14,952 nucleotides of DNA from an uncultured Verrucomicrobiota bacterium. Lineage in GTDB: Bacteria > Verrucomicrobiota > Verrucomicrobiae > Opitutales > Opitutaceae. The stretch is from contig CAMLQS010000101.1 in assembly GCA_946482165.1 (NCBI GenBank), positions 1 to 14,952 of the forward strand, in the 5' to 3' direction. The position numbers were made by a program, and so were the translations under genes. The notes under the pieces were generated by a model. That model made no database searches and was not told the origin of the DNA. It was given only the letters and a program-made list of their open reading frames with translations. Below, piece after piece: positions 1 through 6,882 of the stretch (its first letter is position 1; each line of letters begins with the position of its first letter).

Positions 1-531
1 ACCGAAGGCCCCCCGCTCTATCGGAGCAAATGGCCGGCGGGCGCCGCCGGCCCGCTCGCAGGCCTCGTCTCGGTCACCGGCGTCCGCGTGGGCACGATCA
101 CCTCGACCATTCTCTTGCGCCGCGAGACCGCCCTGACCGCCGTGGACCTCCCGCCCGAGTTCGACCTCGACTGGCGGGTGCGCGCCGACGATGTGCTGCT
201 TTACGGAGCCACCTTCTCGGGAGCGGTCTTTTTGCACGAGCCCGCGATAACCGTGAACTACCGGATACACGGCGCGAACGCGTTCGCCAATCAGCACACG
301 GTCGAGCGCGAGCAGGCCTACCTCGTGCACAAGCGTCGCTTGTTCGCCACCTATCGGGAGCGCTTCGGCCTTCACCCGGAGCAGGACCTCGAACGCCTTG
401 GAAAAGAAATCGTCGAGGTGCCCCGCAACCGCGCCAGCCCCGAAGCCCGCCGCCGCTATCGCCGCGCGATTCGTCGCCTCGACGCGCCTCTGCTGGATCG
501 CGCCCGCATCTTCATGGCCAGCTATCTCTGA
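1..531 (+). CDS. Family 2 (GT-A) glycosyltransferase, C-terminal part only
   Basis: Frame 1 is open from the first base to a TGA at 529-531, so the 5' end lies outside the window and 176 codons are visible. The fragment reads like the distal half of a family 2 glycosyltransferase. It has a segment LPPEFDLDWRVRADDVLLYG, where the acceptor-side aspartates usually sit, followed by a hydrophobic stretch and EPAITVNYRIHGANAF. The 'YRIHGAN' pattern is characteristic of the end of the GT-A catalytic domain in polysaccharide glycosyltransferases. An Arg-rich tail follows (about residues 140-170). The nucleotide-sugar-binding DxD is not in view, so donor and acceptor cannot be named. The gene probably acts at the cytoplasmic face of the inner membrane on a lipid-linked glycan. 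It converges on the minus-strand glycosyltransferase and their 3' ends overlap by 10 bp. No terminator lies between them. Confidence 0.75.
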   Translation, partial: TEGPPLYRSKWPAGAAGPLAGLVSVTGVRVGTITSTILLRRETALTAVDLPPEFDLDWRVRADDVLLYGATFSGAVFLHEPAITVNYRIHGANAFANQHTVEREQAYLVHKRRLFATYRERFGLHPEQDLERLGKEIVEVPRNRASPEARRRYRRAIRRLDAPLLDRARIFMASYL

Positions 532-1772
532 CCGGGCCCGCGATCTCGCGGGCCGAAGAAATCCCCGAGCACCGCGCGGAGCCGTTCCGGAGAATGCAGC
601 TCCCGATACTCCCGCCAGCGCGGTTTCGCCTCCGCCGCCCATCCCGCGGGATCGGCGCATAGCTGCCGGATAGCCGCAAGGGACGCCGCCGGATCATCCT
701 GCGGCACGACCATCCCGAGGCGAAACTCGCGAACTCTGCGCGCCATGAGATGCCCCTCGCTCACAATCACGGGCTTCTCGAAAATCGCCGCCTTGGCCAG
801 GGTGTTGCTGCTGTGCGGAAAATCCCGGTAGGCGGCGAACAACACGTCGCAGGCGGCCACCAGCGCGTTGTAGCCGGCTTCGTCCGGTATTCGGGCGTCG
901 TTCAACCAGACATTTCCCCGCTCCCCGGCGGCCAGCCGCTTCAGCAATCCAGCCTCCTCCGCGTCGAACATCGGCCAATGGATCGCCCCGACGAACCAAA
1001 AGGCCACCTGCGCCGAACCGGCATCCGTGGCGCATCGAGCCAGCGTGGCCACGCCCTTGCTCGGCAGCAGATGACCGAAAACGCCCACCACCGGCCGTCC
1101 CCCGGCGCGCGCCCGGGCTTGCGCAACCAGGGGTCCATCTTCGGCGCGGACCGCATCCGCGGGGTCGGGCGCCACGATCACGGGGATTCCCAACTCCCGC
1201 GCGATCCGCGGCGCCATCCCCTCGTCCAACATCAACAACCCGCGAAGTCCCCGATCCCGCAGCGCGCGCGTCACCGGCCACCGGCGTTTCACCCCCGGCG
1301 CCAGCCGCGCAGGAAAATGAAACGCATGCGCGTGCAGATAGAGTCCCGACCACCCGCCCCCCGCGCCGCGCCAGCGGTCCGCCAAAGCGCACACCATGCG
1401 AGTCTGATGCTCGTAGATGCACGCCACATAAGGCTCCCCGCCCCCAAGCGCGCGCCGCGCCTGATCGACCTTTCGCGCCCAAGCCCAATGCACCCAGGCG
1501 GCCGGCCAACGACGCCGCGCGCGGATCCACTCCTCTCCCGGAATCTCCGCGACCGAAAGCAAGCTCGGCCCGCAAGCCGCCCCGGTCGCGGCAAGGCGCG
1601 CCAAAAACGTCTTCTTGTCCCGACAAAGCACGCGCACGGGATGCCCGAGCTCCAGCAAGGCGCGGGCGAACAGCACCAGATACGCTTCATGGTGGCCCCC
1701 TTGGTTCCACTCCAGGATCGCAACCCGGCGCGGGCACGCCGTCGGCGCGAATTGCTGCGCGTCTGATTTCAT
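522..1772 (-). CDS. GT-B glycosyltransferase (family 4-like)
   Basis: The protein has 416 residues. It has the two-Rossmann layout of a GT-B enzyme. The N-terminal domain opens with VAILEWNQGGHHEAYL (residues 17-32), a glycine/histidine-rich first loop. The C-terminal domain starts near residue 226 with PVVGVFGHLLPSKGVATL, the usual 'G.l...KG...l' entry of family 4. The donor-binding end is at DVLFAAYRDFPHSSNTLAKAAIFEKPVIVSEG (about 309-340), where family 4 enzymes carry the E/S-x7-E type motif; here the region is SNTLAKAAIFEKPVI. No signal peptide or membrane segment is seen. The ATG at 1772 overlaps the stop of the upstream gene as ATGA, which supports this start and translational coupling; no Shine-Dalgarno is visible. 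Its partner is the GT-A/FkbM protein, so the two probably add consecutive sugars to one glycan. The specific sugar is unknown. Confidence 0.8.
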   Translation of the reverse strand: MKSDAQQFAPTACPRRVAILEWNQGGHHEAYLVLFARALLELGHPVRVLCRDKKTFLARLAATGAACGPSLLSVAEIPGEEWIRARRRWPAAWVHWAWARKVDQARRALGGGEPYVACIYEHQTRMVCALADRWRGAGGGWSGLYLHAHAFHFPARLAPGVKRRWPVTRALRDRGLRGLLMLDEGMAPRIARELGIPVIVAPDPADAVRAEDGPLVAQARARAGGRPVVGVFGHLLPSKGVATLARCATDAGSAQVAFWFVGAIHWPMFDAEEAGLLKRLAAGERGNVWLNDARIPDEAGYNALVAACDVLFAAYRDFPHSSNTLAKAAIFEKPVIVSEGHLMARRVREFRLGMVVPQDDPAASLAAIRQLCADPAGWAAEAKPRWREYRELHSPERLRAVLGDFFGPRDRGPGQR

Positions 1773-3484
1773 CCGTTTCGGTAGGCGAAAAGCTGCACGC
1801 GTTGCAAGGTGCCCTCTTCCTCGCCGCGCAACACGAAGGGGCGCGGCGACAAGGTCTCCGTCTGCACATGGACGCGAAAACCCGCCGTCCTCAACAAAGC
1901 CAGCATCTCGTCCAGCCGCTGCTCTTTCCGCGTCGACATCACGTGGTCCACGTAGATGCGCGCCACCCGTCGCAGAGCGTCCGGCGATACCGCCAGGAGC
2001 GTCTCCTCAGCGCCCTCGACCGACAGTTTCAGCAACGCGATCTCCTGCTGCCCGATCAAGCTCTCCAAGGTCGCCGTTTCCACGTCTTCGAGATTCAACG
2101 CCGACTCTTTCGGCAGCCCGCTCACGACGTGTCCCTTCCCATTGCCGAAAGCGAGAAAGCGCGCCTTCCCCCCGTGCGCCGCCAACGCTTGCCGACGAAG
2201 TTCCACGCCATCCATGCCACTACCTTCGACGTTGCGACGAAGCAGGGAGAAAAGTCCCGACGCCGCCTCCAGTGCCACCACTCGCACGCCCGGCACGCGG
2301 CGCTTCCATGCCAGCACGCCCACGCCCACGCCTGCCCCGCAATCGATCACCAAGGGAGACTCGACGCCCGACGCCTGAAAATCGTAGCGGCCCTGCAGCC
2401 ATATCCGTTCGAAATCGCCGGCGAAACTCTCGGCGTTCGCGTAAGCCCAGGTGACGCCGTCCAACCTCACCGTCCCCGCTCCGCCGTCGGCCGAGCGCAG
2501 CAGCGCCAACCGCGCGCGAATGCCCTTCCGCCGTCCCCCGACCGCGGCCACAAACGTGTTGCCCAGCCGCGCCGCGTTTCGACGGAGCCAACGGGAGCCA
2601 CGCGCGACCATTTTGACGTGGCGCACCTTGTAATAGCGACGCGCGAGCAAACGATCCGTGCCGGGCTCCGCCTCGATCCGCGAGGGGCCGGGCAACGGGT
2701 CTTCCAGTTCCGCGATCGGCACGCCCTGGTTGGAATCGCCGCTCTGGGTGGTGTGCGTGCCCCGCTCGTCGAACCCGACGTTCGAAACCAGATTGGCGGC
2801 CGGATAGACGCAGAGCATCCCGGCCTTCCAACAACTATACATCCACGGGAAGGCCCACGAATCGTAGCGTCGCCCTCCGTAGCAGAGATCGAAAATCCCC
2901 CGCCAGTGCCGCGCTTCCTCGCTCGCGAGCCCGAGCGACGACAGCCACCCCGAATCGCGGCGTGCCGGCCAGTCCGCGAGATCGCGGTCGAATTTGCGCC
3001 AAGCCCGCCGCCAGGTCGCCCAGCCCCAAATAAAGGCGTAACGGGTAAAGCCATGCCCGCGCCGCCCCCAGCTCTTCTGCGGCGCGAAGTTGTCGCCCGA
3101 CACCAATCCCACCCGATCCTCCCCGCGGTAGCGCTCCAGCATCGCCGCGCAATAAGGGAAAAACGACGCGCCCGGGATGCAGTCTTCCTCCAGGATCACG
3201 CCCTCTTCCACATGATCGAAGAACCAGGAAATCGCCCCGCTGATCGCGAATTTGCAGCCGTGGTTCTTCTCCAGAAACCGTGTGTGCACCTCGCACGGCC
3301 AATCCACCTCGCTCGCGAGCCGCCGGGCGTCGGCGACGGCCTCGGATTCGCCCGGCTTGTGCTCGCGGGCCCCGTCCACCGCGATGAAAAGGCGTGCCGG
3401 GCGCGCCGCGCGGATCGCGTCGAAAACTTTCCGGGCAAGATCGGGCCGGTTGAAGGCGAGGAGAAGAACCGGAGGAGTTTCCAT
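1769..3484 (-). CDS. Two-domain protein: GT-A glycosyltransferase fused to FkbM-type methyltransferase
   Basis: The protein has 571 residues from the ATG at 3484. Residues 1-260 look like a GT-A nucleotide-diphospho-sugar transferase of the GnT-I/HlpA-like type. The sequence begins PPVLLLAFNRPDLARKVFD, has FIAVDGAR at 33-40, and the DxD-like metal site is in VILEEDCIPGASFFPYC (96-112), followed by a Trp-rich stretch WGWATWRRAW (153-162). A basic linker runs from about 285 to 330. Residues about 340-571 are an FkbM-family SAM methyltransferase: the SAM loop VIDCGAGVGVGVL is at 379-391, an acidic LEA strand end at 405-407, and the family motif appears as LLKLSVEGAE (484-493). The reading frame continues upstream to 3649, but the family homology starts right after 3484, so the shorter form is preferred. 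A weak GAG lies about 9 nt upstream. The protein probably transfers a sugar and O-methylates the same glycan. Confidence 0.8.
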   Translation of the reverse strand: METPPVLLLAFNRPDLARKVFDAIRAARPARLFIAVDGAREHKPGESEAVADARRLASEVDWPCEVHTRFLEKNHGCKFAISGAISWFFDHVEEGVILEEDCIPGASFFPYCAAMLERYRGEDRVGLVSGDNFAPQKSWGRRGHGFTRYAFIWGWATWRRAWRKFDRDLADWPARRDSGWLSSLGLASEEARHWRGIFDLCYGGRRYDSWAFPWMYSCWKAGMLCVYPAANLVSNVGFDERGTHTTQSGDSNQGVPIAELEDPLPGPSRIEAEPGTDRLLARRYYKVRHVKMVARGSRWLRRNAARLGNTFVAAVGGRRKGIRARLALLRSADGGAGTVRLDGVTWAYANAESFAGDFERIWLQGRYDFQASGVESPLVIDCGAGVGVGVLAWKRRVPGVRVVALEAASGLFSLLRRNVEGSGMDGVELRRQALAAHGGKARFLAFGNGKGHVVSGLPKESALNLEDVETATLESLIGQQEIALLKLSVEGAEETLLAVSPDALRRVARIYVDHVMSTRKEQRLDEMLALLRTAGFRVHVQTETLSPRPFVLRGEEEGTLQRVQLFAYRNG

Positions 3485-3632
3485 GATGATGCTCAAACGC
3501 GGGCAATGCCGGCGGACGATCCCGCTTTTTTCAACATCCGGAATAATCCGCGGCCGTGAAACACCCTGCGCCTCCGCCCGCCCTCGCAAGAAGTATTCGC
3601 TCGCGGAATACATGTCCCGCGCAAGACAAGGC

Positions 3633-3644
3633 GATTCGCGAATC
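3633..3644. repeat. Perfect 12-bp palindrome in the divergent region
   Basis: The bases GATTCGCGAATC read the same on both strands. The site lies about 150 bp upstream of the minus-strand gene and about 180 bp upstream of the plus-strand gene, inside the shared upstream region. A dimeric regulator could bind such a site, but a single copy and no known consensus make this only a candidate operator. Confidence 0.3.
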
Positions 3645-3702
3645 CCCAAACAAAACAGGCGTCGGGATGCGAAGCGGCGAGCGGGTCATTTCGCAGTGGT
3701 AA

Positions 3703-3719
3703 ATCGGTGCGACGCCGAT
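3703..3719. other. Short hairpin in the probable leader of the plus-strand glycosyltransferase
   Basis: The bases ATCGGTGCGACGCCGAT can fold as a seven-pair stem, including one G-U, with a three-base loop. The hairpin ends about 100 nt before the start codon of the gene at 3822. No T-tract follows it, so it is not a typical terminator. It may be a leader structure or chance in GC-rich DNA. Confidence 0.25.
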
Positions 3720-3821
3720 GCCAGCCAAATGCGGGCGCCCCCCCCTTCCCTGTCCGCTTCCGCGCCAGCCTGGGACCTGTTGTTTCCTTGCCTTGGATTC
3801 CCTCGCCGGTGAAGTGCCGCG

Positions 3822-5201
3822 ATGCGTGTATTGATGCTGGGCGCCGGCGAGCGCTACCACTTGGAACCCCTTGCTCGATGCATCAAGGCGGCCGACTCCA
3901 CCGTCGCCGTGGAGATATTGGGGCTGCGGGAGCCCAAGCCGGGCGGCGGCACCCAACCCGTCGCGAACTCCCCTGTTTTTGACGCCATTCACCACGCGCC
4001 CGTCAAACCTGGTCGGGGCAAGGAACGTGGCCCCGGCACCCCCGCGCGCCCGGCCGCACCCGTTGCGCCCGCCGCGCCGGCGCCTGCCGCACCGGCGGCA
4101 TCTCCTTTCGCGAGTCCCCTGCTCCCGCCGGTGATCGGCAAGGGTTGGATTTCGCGGTTTGTCACCCGCGCGACCCGCTCGCCCGACGGTTTGACCGAAC
4201 CCTGGCAAATCGCCCTGCGCGTGTTCTGGAATCTATTCCAAACCCGCCGTTCGGGCCGCTTGGAATCGGAGCATCTGGAACAGATAGCCGCGAACGCGGA
4301 CGTGCTCCATTTGCAGTCGCTGTTCGAGCCCGGCATCAACCGCTGGCTGCTTCACTCCCGCAAGTCGGGCTTCGTCGTCTCCTGCTGGGGCAGCGACGTT
4401 CTCCGGAACGCGGACTACACCGACTTCCTGGTTCAAAAAACGCTGCTGCAACGCGCCGCGGTCATCACGATCACGGGCCCCGAATTTAAGGAGATTTTTC
4501 TGGCGAAATTCGGACGCGATCTGGAGCCCAAGATTCAATCGACCTACTTCAATCCGGGCGTCGAAGCGCTACGGTCTCATTTGCGGCCCGCTTCGGATAT
4601 CGCAGCCGCGGGAAAATCACGCCCGTTTCGAGTTTGCCTGGGCCACAACGGCTTCGAGGGCGGAAACCACATCGAGCTCCTGTCCGGATTCGGACATCTC
4701 GATCCCGCCGTAAAGGCACGTCTCGAGCTCACCATTCCCATGACCTACGGCGGTTCGGCCGCTTACCGGGATAGAGTGCGAACCGCCGCCGCCGCCACCG
4801 GCTGCACCTTCCGGATTTTGGATGTGTTCATGAGCGACGAAGACGTGATGCGCCTGAGATCCGAAACCGACATCCTGATTTTCGCACCGGTCTCGGACGC
4901 CCTCGCCGCCACCGTCACCCAGTCGCTCGCCTGCGGTGCCGCCCTCGTCTCGGGCGCCTGGCTCCCCTACCGAGGACGCGCCAGCGCAGGCTTTTCGTTT
5001 ACCGAGATCGAACGCCCGCGCGACGCCGCCGATGCCACTCGCGCCCTCCTGGAGCGCTGGTCGGATTTGCAGCCGAAATTACTTCGAAACCGCGAACTGG
5101 CGTTCGAGCTCTTTTCCGAGAAGAATCTTGGACAAGGCTGGATCTCCGCCTACCTGTCCGCTCTCCCAACCCATCGCACAACCGGTTCATGCAAGCAGTA
5201 A
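3822..5201 (+). CDS. GT-B glycosyltransferase with a Pro/Ala-rich insert
   Basis: The protein has 459 residues and belongs to a GT-B family common in capsule and O-antigen loci. An N-terminal Rossmann strand MRVLMLGAGE is followed by ADVLHLQSLFEPGINRWLL (159-177) and VVSCWGSDVLRNADY (185-199), where 'S.WGSD' is a recurrent family motif. The C-terminal domain has VCLGHNGFEGGNHIELL (271-287), LTIPMTYGGSAAYRDRVR (303-320) and LDVFMSDEDVMRLRSETDIL (333-352), then SDALAATVTQSLACGAALVSG, which forms the nucleotide-sugar side. The 'PMTYGG...Y...V' arrangement recalls WecF-like (GT56) enzymes. Residues about 74-103 are a low-complexity Pro/Ala linker. GGTGAAG (3808-3814) is a fair Shine-Dalgarno for this ATG. 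The stop overlaps the next gene by 13 bp, so the two are translationally coupled. Donor and acceptor are unknown. Confidence 0.8.
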   Translation: MRVLMLGAGERYHLEPLARCIKAADSTVAVEILGLREPKPGGGTQPVANSPVFDAIHHAPVKPGRGKERGPGTPARPAAPVAPAAPAPAAPAASPFASPLLPPVIGKGWISRFVTRATRSPDGLTEPWQIALRVFWNLFQTRRSGRLESEHLEQIAANADVLHLQSLFEPGINRWLLHSRKSGFVVSCWGSDVLRNADYTDFLVQKTLLQRAAVITITGPEFKEIFLAKFGRDLEPKIQSTYFNPGVEALRSHLRPASDIAAAGKSRPFRVCLGHNGFEGGNHIELLSGFGHLDPAVKARLELTIPMTYGGSAAYRDRVRTAAAATGCTFRILDVFMSDEDVMRLRSETDILIFAPVSDALAATVTQSLACGAALVSGAWLPYRGRASAGFSFTEIERPRDAADATRALLERWSDLQPKLLRNRELAFELFSEKNLGQGWISAYLSALPTHRTTGSCKQ

Positions 5202-5881
5202 TCCTCGCTGGCGGCTTAGGAAGCCGGCTCCGCCCTTTCACCGAAGTCATCCCCAAGCCCCTGCTGCCCCTCGGCGAGCGCTCGCTGATGGAAATACAGA
5301 TCTCCCATCTGAAAAAAGCCGGCGTGGACGAGATCTTCGTGGCCACCAACTACCGCGCCGATTACGTGGAGGCGTTTCTCGGAGACGGCAGCAAGTTCGG
5401 CGTAAAACTCCATTTCAGCCAGGAAACGAAACCCCTCGGCACCTGCGGACCGCTCAGCTTGATCAAGAACCGGATCACCGGCCCGTTCATGATGATGAAC
5501 GGGGACATCCTCACCAAACTCGATTTTGGAACCTTGATGAAGTTCGCCGCGGACCAGGACGCGGATCTCACCGTCGGCACCAAAATCATCACTTTGCCGT
5601 TTCGCTTCGGAAACGTCGAAGTGGACGGCAACAACCGCCTGCTTCGAGTGGAGGAGAAGCCCGACCTGAAGTTCGAAATCCTCGCGGGCATCTACTGCTT
5701 CAAACCCGGGATCTTCGCCCATATCCCCGACAACGAGTATTTCGGCATGGATCAGTTGATCAAAAAAATGCTGTCCGAGGGCCACCCGATCTCTCGCTAC
5801 CTGATCCACGACTACTGGTTGGATATCGGCCAAGTCGAAGACTACAATCAGGCCCGTTCCGAATACGAACGTAACTTCTAG
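5189..5881 (+). CDS. Sugar-1-phosphate nucleotidylyltransferase (LegE/PtmE-like catalytic domain)
   Basis: The protein has 230 residues, a single nucleotidyltransferase domain of the RmlA/GlmU-N fold that joins an NTP to a sugar 1-phosphate. Visible motifs are LAGGLGSRLRPFTE (6-19) with PKPLLPLG (22-29) for NTP binding, GDGSKFGV (65-72), PLGTCGPLSLI (82-92), the metal-binding MMNGDILT (102-109, Asp106), VEEKPDLKFEILAGIY (154-169) and YWLDIGQVEDYNQA (209-222). The GDGSKFGV, LGT.GPLSL and WLDIG.vedY pattern matches the domain found in PtmE/LegE, the guanylyltransferase of Campylobacter legionaminic acid synthesis, but the CBS domains of that protein are missing. The ATG lies inside the preceding gene and has no Shine-Dalgarno, so it depends on coupling. 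It probably supplies the NDP-sugar used by this locus; GDP as the nucleotide is inferred by analogy only. Confidence 0.85.
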   Translation: MQAVILAGGLGSRLRPFTEVIPKPLLPLGERSLMEIQISHLKKAGVDEIFVATNYRADYVEAFLGDGSKFGVKLHFSQETKPLGTCGPLSLIKNRITGPFMMMNGDILTKLDFGTLMKFAADQDADLTVGTKIITLPFRFGNVEVDGNNRLLRVEEKPDLKFEILAGIYCFKPGIFAHIPDNEYFGMDQLIKKMLSEGHPISRYLIHDYWLDIGQVEDYNQARSEYERNF

Positions 5882-5900
5882 CCCCGCAAGCCCCCGGTCC

Positions 5901-5927
5901 CGGCAGGCGACATGGCCCGACCTGCCG
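5901..5927. other. Inverted repeat between nucleotidylyltransferase and sulfotransferase
   Basis: CGGCAGG and CCTGCCG form a perfect seven-pair stem around a 13-base loop in the 80-bp gap between the two genes. No run of T follows, so intrinsic termination is unlikely. It could reduce read-through or protect the upstream message, or it may be chance. Confidence 0.25.
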
Positions 5928-5961
5928 CCCGCGACCCAACCTTCACGAGCAACTTTCGATC

Positions 5962-6822
5962 GTGCCCTCCCGCCTAAAAACAAAACTGACCAACTATTGG
6001 TATGCCCGGCTAGCACGGGACTTTCCGGTCTACTTCATCATCAGCACAGGCCGGACCGGGACCAAGTTCTTCGAAACGTTTTTCGGCGACGTCACCGACG
6101 AGGCCTATTGCTTGCACGAACCTTCGCCCGACCTGTTCGACCTCGGCGTGGGCCTGTATCGGGGCGAGATCGCAGAAGCCAGGGTGGTGAAGGAACTCCT
6201 CAAGAGCAGAATCCCGATGCTGCGCGAAACGCGGGCGCTCGGGAAACGCGTGTATGTGGAATCGAACCCAAACGCCTCGTTGCTGCTCCCGCAAATCAGG
6301 CAGGTCTTCCCCAAGCACCGCGTGCTCTGGATAACGCGTGACATAAAAACCTACCTTCCTTCCGCGTATAACAAATCCCCGGACGACAGCGGGACCATGT
6401 TCTTCTACGCGAACGACGATCATCGGAAGAGATTGTCCGCCGAAGATATCACGTCCGACCCATGGCGCCCGGAATGGCCGCGTCTCTCTCGCGCCGAACG
6501 CATCGCGTGGTGGTGGCAGAAGTGCAATTCCCTCCTGCTCGAACAAACCGGCAACGATCCCCGCTGCCTGCATCTGAAGTTCGAAAACATATTCAACAGC
6601 GAGACAGGCCCGGCGGAGATGGCCAAGATGCTCGATTTTTTCGGCATCAAGAACCAGGCCGCGAAATGCACCGAGGCCACGTTGAAAGCCTTGGGCGATC
6701 CGAAAAACCAAACCCGCCACTCCGCCGACACGCCACTCGACGACGCAGTCGGCAAGAGCGGCTCTCGGGTGGAAGAAATCACCGGGCGCCTGCGCGCCCG
6801 GCTCGGCTACGGGCCTGCCTGA
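5962..6822 (+). CDS. PAPS-dependent sulfotransferase-like protein
   Basis: The protein has 286 residues. The N-terminal strand and P-loop VYFIISTGRTGTKFF (23-37) match the 5'-phosphosulfate-binding loop of sulfotransferases (typically SxRSGT), with Lys35 in the loop. FPKHRVLWITRDIKTYLPSAYN (116-137) matches the 3'-phosphate-binding segment, with Arg126 and a following serine. HLKFENIFNS (204-213) looks like the conserved 'l.YEdl' strand near the C-terminal helices. The protein should transfer sulfate from PAPS to a sugar or lipid hydroxyl in the cytoplasm. The reading frame starts with GTG at 5962; no in-frame ATG lies upstream within the gap and no good Shine-Dalgarno is visible, so the start is less certain than the rest. 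It is the last gene of the plus-strand trio, which suggests sulfation of the glycan made by its neighbours. PAPS supply genes are not in the window. Confidence 0.75.
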   Translation: MPSRLKTKLTNYWYARLARDFPVYFIISTGRTGTKFFETFFGDVTDEAYCLHEPSPDLFDLGVGLYRGEIAEARVVKELLKSRIPMLRETRALGKRVYVESNPNASLLLPQIRQVFPKHRVLWITRDIKTYLPSAYNKSPDDSGTMFFYANDDHRKRLSAEDITSDPWRPEWPRLSRAERIAWWWQKCNSLLLEQTGNDPRCLHLKFENIFNSETGPAEMAKMLDFFGIKNQAAKCTEATLKALGDPKNQTRHSADTPLDDAVGKSGSRVEEITGRLRARLGYGPA

Positions 6823-6851
6823 CCTTCTTTGCGCCGCGCCGCGCGTTCGCC

Positions 6852-6872
6852 CGGCGCACGAGCCGAGCGCCG
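6852..6872. terminator. Possible bidirectional stem-loop between convergent genes
   Basis: CGGCGC (6852-6857) and GCGCCG (6867-6872) pair perfectly around a nine-base loop. They lie in the 60-bp gap between the sulfotransferase stop and the acetyltransferase stop, where terminators for both strands would be expected. No T-tract follows on either strand, so a canonical intrinsic terminator is not shown. Confidence 0.3.
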
Positions 6873-6882
6873 ACTCCGGCGT

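Larger units (their letters stand above)
3485..3821. promoter_or_regulatory. Divergent intergenic region, 337 bp
   Basis: This is the only gene-free stretch above 300 bases. It lies between two divergently transcribed glycosyltransferase genes, so promoters for both directions should sit here. I could not find a convincing pair of -35 and -10 hexamers on either strand. What can be seen is a perfect 12-bp palindrome (3633-3644), a short GC-rich hairpin (3703-3719), a run of eight C (3738-3745) and a stretch of local AT richness around 3525-3550. The minus-strand frame of the downstream gene stays open to 3649, but its translation there shows no family resemblance. Confidence 0.5.

Noticed and set aside
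30..662. Plus-strand frame of 210 codons overlapping the first glycosyltransferase fragment
   Set aside because: Arg/Pro-rich shadow of the frame that carries the glycosyltransferase motifs and of the minus-strand gene beyond it.
1802..3559. Long plus-strand open frame (585 codons) opposite the GT/FkbM gene
   Set aside because: It is antisense to a gene with clear domain motifs, is rich in Arg, His and Pro, and shows no family pattern. Such frames are common in GC-rich DNA.
3485..3649. N-terminal extension of the GT/FkbM protein by 55 residues
   Set aside because: The frame is open, but the GT-A homology begins immediately after the ATG at 3484 and the extension resembles no domain or signal peptide.
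3738..3745. C8 tract as a phase-variation switch
   Set aside because: It lies outside any coding frame and not within a recognisable promoter spacer, so no switching effect can be argued from sequence alone; kept only as a remark in the intergenic finding.
3700..3790. Possible cobalamin riboswitch: AGCC followed by TGGGACCTG at 3767-3779 resembles the 3' B12 box
   Set aside because: The conserved core of that riboswitch is not recognisable upstream, the box is one base short, and the downstream gene has no link to cobalamin. A covariance-model search would settle it.
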